Of a DNA stretch of 10,685 nt, positions 6,206 through 10,685 are shown one piece after another. Made by a program: the position numbers and the translations under genes. The DNA lies in assembly GCA_900313745.1 (NCBI GenBank), contig OMSM01000358.1, forward strand, positions 1 through 10,685, in the 5' to 3' direction. Every line of letters begins with the position of its first letter. Within the stretch, counting starts at the first letter, position 1. This DNA is from an uncultured Lachnospiraceae bacterium (GTDB lineage: Bacteria > Bacillota > Clostridia > Lachnospirales > Lachnospiraceae). The notes under the pieces were generated by a model, which searched no databases, had not been told where the DNA came from, and saw only the letters and a list, made by a program, of their open reading frames with translations.

Positions 6206-7942
6206 ATGCAGATTTTAAAGCGAGTCTACAACATACTGGATGTGCGGCAGAGGAAGATCATAGGGGCGCTTTTCCTGATGATGCTCCTCGGCGCCGCGCT
6301 GGAGACCATCGGAACGTCTCTGGTCGTCCCGCTCATTACGGTGGCAATGAACCCCTCCCAGGTCATGGAGAACCGCTACCTCCGTTTCGTGTACGAGCTT
6401 CTCGGCATGAAATCGCCCGGCAGTTTTCTGATTCTCCTTGTCGCCGTGCTGATCGCGATCTTCGTGATCAAGAACCTGTATCTCTACTTCATGTACAGGC
6501 TGCAGTACCGCTACGTCTACCGCTACCAGTACAGGTCCGCGAAGAGCGTGTTCAAGCTCTTTGTCTCGAAGCCGTATGAGTTTTATCTCGATTCCAGCAC
6601 TCCGCTCACGCTGCGGCATATCAGCAGCGACGTCAGCGGAGTCTACAACCTGATTCTTACGATACTCCAGCTCTCCACGGAACTCATTATCTTCCTTGCG
6701 CTGTTCATCCTGTCCATGACGCTCAGCACGCAGATGACGCTTCTCATGACCGCGATTATTCTGGTCATCCTCTTCGTCAACAAGAAGGTTTTCGGGCCGA
6801 TACTGCGCAGGTACGGGCAGGAGGTTGTGGACAACAACGCCCTTGTGACGAAGTGGCTCATGCAGGCCTTCAACGGAATGAAGGAGACCAAGGTCCTCAA
6901 CAAGGAGAAGTATTTCGTCGACCAGTACGACAGGAGCGGAGACCGGCTGAGCAGGATACAGGTGGAGCAGATGTCGCTCTCCAATATTCCGAGGCTTTCC
7001 ATTGAAACCGTGGTGATGGTGGGAATTCTGCTGATGGTCGGCATCTTTCTTGGAAGCGGCGAGGACGCGGTCGCGAATCTGAGCCGGATCGCACTTCTGG
7101 CCATGGTGGCTGTCCGCATCATGCCGAGCGCGAACAGGATCACCCAGGCAATGAACAATATCTCCTACTATGAGCCTTGTCTCACGGCAGTGGAGAAGGT
7201 GCTTGCCGAGGTTCATGCCGAGGGGGCGGAGAGCTTCTACACCAGCGACGAGCCGGTGAAAGCGCTGCCATTTACCAGGGAGGTCAGACTGGAAAACATC
7301 TCCTACCGGTACCCGAATACGGAGGTGGATATACTCAAAGATGCGGAGCTGACCATACCTATCGGAGCCTCGATAGGCCTGATCGGTCCCTCCGGTGCGG
7401 GAAAATCGACCGCGGTGGATATTCTCCTGGGGCTCCTGAAACCCCAGAAGGGCAGGATTACCGTGGACGGCACGGACATCTCGGAAAACCTGCCGGGCTG
7501 GTACAGAAATATCGGCTACGTTCCGCAGATGATGTTCATGCTGGACGATACCATACGCAATAATATTGCTTACGGCGTGCTTCCCGAAGAGGTAAGTGAG
7601 AAGAGGATCTGGGAGGTGCTGGAGGAGGCGCAGATGGACGAATTCGTCCGCGGACTTCCCGACGGCCTGGATACCGGGATAGGAGAGCGCGGAATGCGTA
7701 TCTCCGGAGGACAGCGGCAGAGGATTGCCATCGCCAGGGCACTGTACAACGATCCGGAGATCATGATCTTCGACGAGGCGACCAGCGCTCTGGACAATGA
7801 CACCGAGACGGCGATTATGGACGCCATCGAGAGGCTTCACGGAAAGAAGACGCTGATCATCGTCGCACACAGGCTTACGACGATAGAGAAGTGCGACGCG
7901 GTCTTCAGGGTTGAGAACCAGAGCCTTGTTAAGGTAAGATAA
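6206..7942 (+). CDS. ABC transporter with fused membrane and ATPase domains (exporter type)
   Basis: A 578-residue half-transporter, expected to act as a dimer in the cytoplasmic membrane. Seen: a membrane domain with about six hydrophobic segments (roughly 18-45, 72-95, 150-172, 176-193, 265-284, 292-306), then an ATPase domain. That domain has GPSGAGKST (Walker A, 394-402), Gln441 in the Q-loop (YVPQMMFMLDD), RISGGQRQR (signature, 498-506), IMIFDEATSALD (Walker B) and IIVAHRL (switch His555). All catalytic residues are present. The membrane domain resembles exporters of the MsbA/PglK type, some of which flip lipid-linked glycans; the cargo here is unknown and no glycan genes are in view. 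The start is uncertain: the frame is open from a GTG at 6119, but the Arg-rich extension is atypical, and MQILKRVYNILDVRQRK is a familiar beginning for such proteins. No start has a good ribosome-binding site. Confidence 0.9.
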   Translation: MQILKRVYNILDVRQRKIIGALFLMMLLGAALETIGTSLVVPLITVAMNPSQVMENRYLRFVYELLGMKSPGSFLILLVAVLIAIFVIKNLYLYFMYRLQYRYVYRYQYRSAKSVFKLFVSKPYEFYLDSSTPLTLRHISSDVSGVYNLILTILQLSTELIIFLALFILSMTLSTQMTLLMTAIILVILFVNKKVFGPILRRYGQEVVDNNALVTKWLMQAFNGMKETKVLNKEKYFVDQYDRSGDRLSRIQVEQMSLSNIPRLSIETVVMVGILLMVGIFLGSGEDAVANLSRIALLAMVAVRIMPSANRITQAMNNISYYEPCLTAVEKVLAEVHAEGAESFYTSDEPVKALPFTREVRLENISYRYPNTEVDILKDAELTIPIGASIGLIGPSGAGKSTAVDILLGLLKPQKGRITVDGTDISENLPGWYRNIGYVPQMMFMLDDTIRNNIAYGVLPEEVSEKRIWEVLEEAQMDEFVRGLPDGLDTGIGERGMRISGGQRQRIAIARALYNDPEIMIFDEATSALDNDTETAIMDAIERLHGKKTLIIVAHRLTTIEKCDAVFRVENQSLVKVR

Positions 7943-8000
7943 CCCTGCGGTCTCTCCGGATGAAAACAGTATGGAGGGTGAGCCTTATACCTTCCGCAGC

Positions 8001-8042
8001 GGAAAAAGAAAACCGCTGCAGAGCGAAAGCTCTGCAGCGGTT
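8001..8042 (-). terminator. Strong terminator of the ferredoxin gene, between convergent genes
   Basis: A perfect 14-bp stem (8011-8024 with 8029-8042) is closed by a four-base loop, GAAA on the + strand. On the minus strand it is followed by TTCTTTTTCC, giving an almost unbroken T-tract 32 bases after the ferredoxin stop. On the plus strand the stem ends in TT and then CTGATATT, so it may also stop ABC-transporter transcripts, less efficiently. Confidence 0.9.
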
Positions 8043-8074
8043 CTGATATTATGCGTGATTTTCGCTGACAGCGA

Positions 8075-8245
8075 TTACGCCTCGGCGATCGCGCCGACAG
8101 GGCAGCCGGCCTCGCATGCGCCGCAGTCGATGCATACATTCTCATCGATAACAGCGGTGGCTTCCAATGTGATCGCGCCGACAGGGCAGGTGCCTGTGCA
8201 TGCGCCACAGGAAACGCACATCTCTTCATTAACTTTACGTGCCAT
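8075..8245 (-). CDS. Clostridial-type 2[4Fe-4S] ferredoxin, 56 residues
   Basis: The minus strand encodes a 56-residue low-potential electron carrier. Two CxxCxxCxxxCP motifs are seen: Cys10, 13, 16, 20 and Cys38, 41, 44, 48, each followed by PVGAI. They are 28 residues apart, which shows the classic internal duplication. In the family the fourth Cys of each motif completes the other cluster. The start at 8245 is fixed by AAGGAGG (plus-strand 8253-8259) seven bases upstream, and the stop TAA is at 8075-8077. The length is standard. It lies downstream of nifJ on the same strand and is a likely electron acceptor for PFOR, and donor to hydrogenase or other enzymes (inference from family and position). 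It has its own predicted promoter and a strong terminator, so it is probably transcribed alone as well as by read-through. Confidence 0.96.
   Translation of the reverse strand: MARKVNEEMCVSCGACTGTCPVGAITLEATAVIDENVCIDCGACEAGCPVGAIAEA
8087..8189. repeat. Exact 19-bp direct repeats inside the ferredoxin gene
   Basis: The same 19 bases (gatcgcgccgacagggcag) occur at 8087-8105 and 8171-8189, 84 bases (28 codons) apart. They encode the CPVGAI segment that follows each cluster motif. The DNA identity goes further than the ancient protein duplication alone would require. Confidence 0.9.
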
Positions 8246-8310
8246 TGTGTAACCTCCTTGTACTTGTGGCTATGCAGGTCAGACATGGCCGCCGCATTCG
8301 CCGTGTTTAG

Positions 8311-8337
8311 TTAGCCAAGGCTAATAATTCTTGCCTT
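8311..8337 (-). promoter_or_regulatory. Two overlapping inverted repeats in the ferredoxin leader
   Basis: TTAGCC (8311-8316) and GGCTAA (8319-8324) form one inverted repeat; AAGGC (8317-8321) and GCCTT (8333-8337) form a second. They share the AAGGC bases, so as RNA hairpins they exclude each other. They lie in the predicted 5' leader of the ferredoxin mRNA, about 65-90 bases before the start codon. They could instead be a DNA-binding site. Confidence 0.4.
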
Positions 8338-8343
8338 ACTACA

Positions 8344-8377
8344 TGCGCCGCCGGAAACATACGTTCCCGACGGCGCA
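8344..8377 (-). promoter_or_regulatory. Stable hairpin at the predicted 5' end of the ferredoxin mRNA
   Basis: An outer 7-bp GC-rich stem (8344-8350 with 8371-8377), a 3-bp CGG/CCG block and an inner AAC/GTT block are separated by two single mismatches; the loop is ATAC. Neither strand has a T-tract after it, so it is not a typical nifJ terminator. The start expected from the promoter next to it is near 8376, so the mRNA would begin with this hairpin, possibly protecting its 5' end. Confidence 0.55.
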
Positions 8378-8382
8378 AAATT

Positions 8383-8411
8383 ATTGTATCTGCCGCCCTG
8401 AATAAAATCAA
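8383..8411 (-). promoter_or_regulatory. Predicted sigma-70-type promoter of the ferredoxin gene
   Basis: On the minus strand TTGATT (8406-8411) is followed after exactly 17 bases by TACAAT (8383-8388); each box differs from consensus only at one or two positions. The start would be near 8376, leaving a leader of about 130 bases. It lies between the nifJ stop and the ferredoxin gene. Confidence 0.7.
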
Positions 8412-8416
8412 GGCTT

Positions 8417-8426
8417 TTGTATACAA
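8417..8426. promoter_or_regulatory. TTGTATACAA palindrome upstream of the ferredoxin promoter
   Basis: A perfect 10-bp palindrome lies six bases upstream of the ferredoxin -35, centred about 45 bases before the predicted start. Its core is like operators of GntR-family regulators (for example the CTTGTATACAAG core in Bacillus). The bound regulator, if any, is unknown. Confidence 0.4.
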
Positions 8427-8454
8427 TTTAGATGATCTTAATACTTTCCGGTGA

Positions 8455-10685
8455 TCAGTTGTTGTACAGATCGTTCAGCTTGCTGAGGTAAGCGAAGTGT
8501 GCTTCCGCATTCTGCGCTGCCTCTGCGAACAGGCGCTCTGCCTTCTCCGGATTCTTGAGCTGCAGGGAGGTGTAGCGGGCCTCTCTGGCGAGGAAGTCAC
8601 CGTAAGGTACGGTAGCAGCCTTGCTGTCGAGGGAGAACTTCTTCTCTGCGGCGGGGTTGAAGCGGAACAGGTTCCAGTAGCCGGCATCGACCGCTGCCTT
8701 CTCCTCATCCATGACCTTGGACATTCCGCCCTTGACCTTGATGTGGTGGTTGATGCAGGGAGCGTAACCGATGATCAGCGAAGGTCCCGGATAAGCCTCA
8801 GCCTCGGCAATGGCCTTGACCGCCTGCTCATAGTTCGCACCGAGGGCGATCTGGGCAACATAGACGTAACCGTAGCTCATCGCGATGGCAGCGAGATCCT
8901 TCTGCTTGGTCTCCTTGCCGCCTGCCGCGAACTGGGCGACAGCGCCGAGAGGAGTAGCCTTGGAGGACTGTCCGCCGGTGTTGGAGTAAACCTCGGTGTT
9001 GAAGACCATGACATTGACATCCTTGCCGGATGCAAGCACGTGATCCAGACCGCCGAAGCCGATATCGAATGCCCAGCCGTCACCGCCGAAGATCCACTGG
9101 GACTTCTTGGCGACATAATCCTTCTTCGCGAGGACATCCTTTGCCTCGGGAAGATCGCAGCCCTCGAGAGCCGCAAGGAACTTCTCGGAAGCAGCGCCGT
9201 TCTTCGCGCCGTCGTTCATGGTGTCGAGCCACTCCTGGGCCTCGGCTACGCCTGCCTCGGCGAGAACCTTGGCGTCGGCAGCGATCTCACCGCGGATGGC
9301 ATCCTGGCCGAGGAACATGCCCAGACCGAACTCCGCAGCATCCTCGAACAGGGAGTTGGACCATGCGGGGCCGTGTCCCTTGAAGTCGACGGTGTAAGGG
9401 GTGGAAGGTGAGGAGTTGCCCCAGATGGAGGAGCAGCCCGTCGCGTTGGCGATGTACATGCGGTCACCGAAGAGCTGGGTGATCAGTTTTGCATAAGGAG
9501 TCTCGCCGCAGCCTGCGCATGCGCCGGAGAACTCGAGCAGAGGCTTCTTGAACTGGCTGCCCTTGCCGGAGACGACTCTGTTCTTCTCGAACACGTCGGC
9601 CTTCTCGGGGATGGTCACGCCGTAGTCGAAGTACTTCTGAATGCCCATGTTGGCTTCGAAGTCGGCCATGTTGAGGGCCTTCTTCCCTTCGACTTCCTTG
9701 TTCTTGCCAAGGCACACGTTCGCGCAGGAGCCGCAGCCCTCGCAGTCGAAAGCGGAGACAACGATCGAGAACTTGTACTGAGGCATTCCGGTCATCGGAA
9801 GCATAGGCATTCCTTCAGGCGCAGCAGCTGCCTGGGCCTCGTCCAGAACGACCGGGCGGATTGCCGCGTGAGGGCAGACCAGCGAGCAGCGGTTGCACTG
9901 GATGCAGCAGGAAGGATCCCAGATCGGGATGGAGACGGCGATGCCGCGCTTCTCGAATGCAGAGGAGCCGGAAGGCGTGGAGCCGTCGGAATAAGGCAGG
10001 AGATCGGAAACCTTAAGGGTGTTGCCCTCCTGGGAGTTGACCTTTGCCTGGATGTTGTTGACGAAAGCGACGACGTCCTCGCGGCCCTCGGTAGCTCCGC
10101 CGACCTTGAGTCCTTCATCCTCGCACTCGCCCCATGCTTCGGGGACTTCAACCTTGACGACGTTGATCGCGCCGGCGTCGATGGCGGCACAGTTCTTGTC
10201 GACAACGTCCTGGCCCTTGCTGCCGTAGGTCTTCGCCGCGGCGGCCTTCATGAGCTCGATGGCCTGCTCGGTGGGGATGATCTCCGCCAGCTTGAAGAAC
10301 GCGGACTGAAGGATGGTGTTGATGCGGGTTGCGCCCATTCCGGTCGCGATGCCCAGCTTCACGCCGTCGATGATGTAGAAGTTGATCTTGTGGTCGTGGA
10401 TGAACTTCTTGACCTGGCCGGGAAGCTCCTTGTCAAGCTCCTCAACGGTCCAGGGGCAGTTCAGCAGGAAGGTGCCGCCGTCGACCAGCTCCTGCACCAT
10501 GTTGAACTGATGAATGTAGGATGCCTTGTGGCAGGCTACGAAGTTCGCCTGATGGATGAGGTAGGTGGACTTGATGGGCTTCTTGCCGAAGCGCAGGTGG
10601 GACATGGTCACGCCGCCGGACTTCTTGGAATCGTAATCGAAGTAGGCCTGTGCATACATGTCGGTGTTGTCGCCGATGATCTTGA
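8455..10685 (-). CDS. nifJ: Pyruvate:ferredoxin (flavodoxin) oxidoreductase, C-terminal part; gene runs off the right edge
   Basis: This enzyme oxidises pyruvate with CoA to acetyl-CoA and CO2 and reduces ferredoxin, the main pyruvate route in anaerobes. The frame is open to the window edge (reading GDNTD before MYAQAYFDYDSKKSGGVT), so about 743 of the roughly 1,180 residues usual for the one-chain enzyme are visible. The N-terminal pyruvate-binding part is missing. Seen: the SKKSGGVTMSHLRFGK region, a ferredoxin domain with CIQCNRCSLVCP and CEGCGSCANVC, and CAGCGETPY of the proximal cluster. The TPP-binding part follows with NATGCSSIWG, GGDGWAFDIGFGGLDH and NTEVYSNTGGQSSKATP, and YAPCINHHI carries the fourth proximal-cluster Cys. 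No frameshift is visible. A ferredoxin gene follows 209 bases downstream with no clear terminator between. Paralogues acting on other 2-oxo acids cannot be fully excluded. Confidence 0.97.
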   Translation of the reverse strand, partial: KIIGDNTDMYAQAYFDYDSKKSGGVTMSHLRFGKKPIKSTYLIHQANFVACHKASYIHQFNMVQELVDGGTFLLNCPWTVEELDKELPGQVKKFIHDHKINFYIIDGVKLGIATGMGATRINTILQSAFFKLAEIIPTEQAIELMKAAAAKTYGSKGQDVVDKNCAAIDAGAINVVKVEVPEAWGECEDEGLKVGGATEGREDVVAFVNNIQAKVNSQEGNTLKVSDLLPYSDGSTPSGSSAFEKRGIAVSIPIWDPSCCIQCNRCSLVCPHAAIRPVVLDEAQAAAAPEGMPMLPMTGMPQYKFSIVVSAFDCEGCGSCANVCLGKNKEVEGKKALNMADFEANMGIQKYFDYGVTIPEKADVFEKNRVVSGKGSQFKKPLLEFSGACAGCGETPYAKLITQLFGDRMYIANATGCSSIWGNSSPSTPYTVDFKGHGPAWSNSLFEDAAEFGLGMFLGQDAIRGEIAADAKVLAEAGVAEAQEWLDTMNDGAKNGAASEKFLAALEGCDLPEAKDVLAKKDYVAKKSQWIFGGDGWAFDIGFGGLDHVLASGKDVNVMVFNTEVYSNTGGQSSKATPLGAVAQFAAGGKETKQKDLAAIAMSYGYVYVAQIALGANYEQAVKAIAEAEAYPGPSLIIGYAPCINHHIKVKGGMSKVMDEEKAAVDAGYWNLFRFNPAAEKKFSLDSKAATVPYGDFLAREARYTSLQLKNPEKAERLFAEAAQNAEAHFAYLSKLNDLYNN

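Noticed and set aside
6182..6210. TTGACC-17-TATGCA as a promoter for the ABC transporter
   Set aside because: The -10 is poor and would overlap the most likely start codon, so the message would begin after it.
6215..7870. Long open frame (551 codons) antisense to the ABC transporter
   Set aside because: The transporter has all its catalytic motifs on the plus strand; the antisense product has no family resemblance.
7837..8286. 149-codon minus-strand open frame over the ferredoxin
   Set aside because: It reads the ferredoxin in another frame and starts ahead of the proper AAGGAGG. The 56-residue ferredoxin frame carries both cluster motifs.
8344..8377. Hairpin as an intrinsic terminator of nifJ
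   Set aside because: On the minus strand the stem is followed by TGTAGTAAGG with no T-tract; the position relative to the promoter fits a 5' hairpin better.
8497..9411. 304-codon plus-strand open frame opposite nifJ
   Set aside because: Leu- and Gly-rich reverse complement of the TPP domain of PFOR; no motif or ribosome-binding site.
1..10685. Mobile element, CRISPR array, tRNA, rRNA or a new defence system
   Set aside because: No transposase, integrase, spaced repeat series, RNA gene or unfamiliar gene cluster is visible; apart from DUF951 and the cargo of the transporter, all genes belong to well-known families.

Overview
The window looks like chromosomal housekeeping DNA from an anaerobic Bacillota, most likely a Clostridia/Lachnospiraceae-type organism with fairly GC-rich codon usage. 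The evidence is the gene order rpsF-ssb-rpsR followed by gdpP-rplI-dnaB, a DUF951 protein beside rpsF, strong AAGGAGG-type ribosome-binding sites, a clostridial-type 2[4Fe-4S] ferredoxin and a one-chain pyruvate:ferredoxin oxidoreductase. I see no insertion sequence, phage gene, integrase, CRISPR array, tRNA or rRNA. The genus assignment is inference.

Left block (+ strand, 1-2048): the 3' end of a sirtuin (NAD-dependent deacylase) gene, a small DUF951 protein, then rpsF, ssb and rpsR, closed by a strong intrinsic terminator at 2015-2048. A structured leader at about 767-808 carries an unpaired CCG and a stem that overlaps the rpsF Shine-Dalgarno. This fits the known S6:S18 autoregulatory leader, which would place ssb between its two ribosomal regulators.

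Middle block (+ strand, 2108-7942): an extended -10 promoter overlapped by a perfect inverted repeat drives gdpP (c-di-AMP phosphodiesterase). gdpP overlaps rplI (L9) by four bases, and dnaB (replicative helicase) follows. An ABC exporter-type transporter (fused membrane and ATPase domains) lies downstream of dnaB. GC-rich hairpins without good T-tracts sit in the rplI-dnaB and dnaB-ABC gaps.

Right block (- strand, 8001-10685): a 56-residue ferredoxin gene and, upstream of it, the C-terminal two thirds of nifJ (PFOR), which runs off the right edge. The ferredoxin has its own predicted promoter (TTGATT-17-TACAAT), a stable hairpin that would sit at the 5' end of its mRNA, and a TTGTATACAA palindrome just upstream of the -35. 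A 14-bp perfect stem with a GAAA loop separates the convergent ABC and ferredoxin genes and is a strong terminator for the ferredoxin side.

Functionally the window combines translation (S6, S18, L9), replication (SSB, DnaB), c-di-AMP signalling (GdpP) and anaerobic pyruvate metabolism (PFOR and ferredoxin). The coding content is conventional. The points worth a second look are regulatory structures and a one-residue extension of the SSB C-terminal tip. I found no convincing undescribed multi-gene system.
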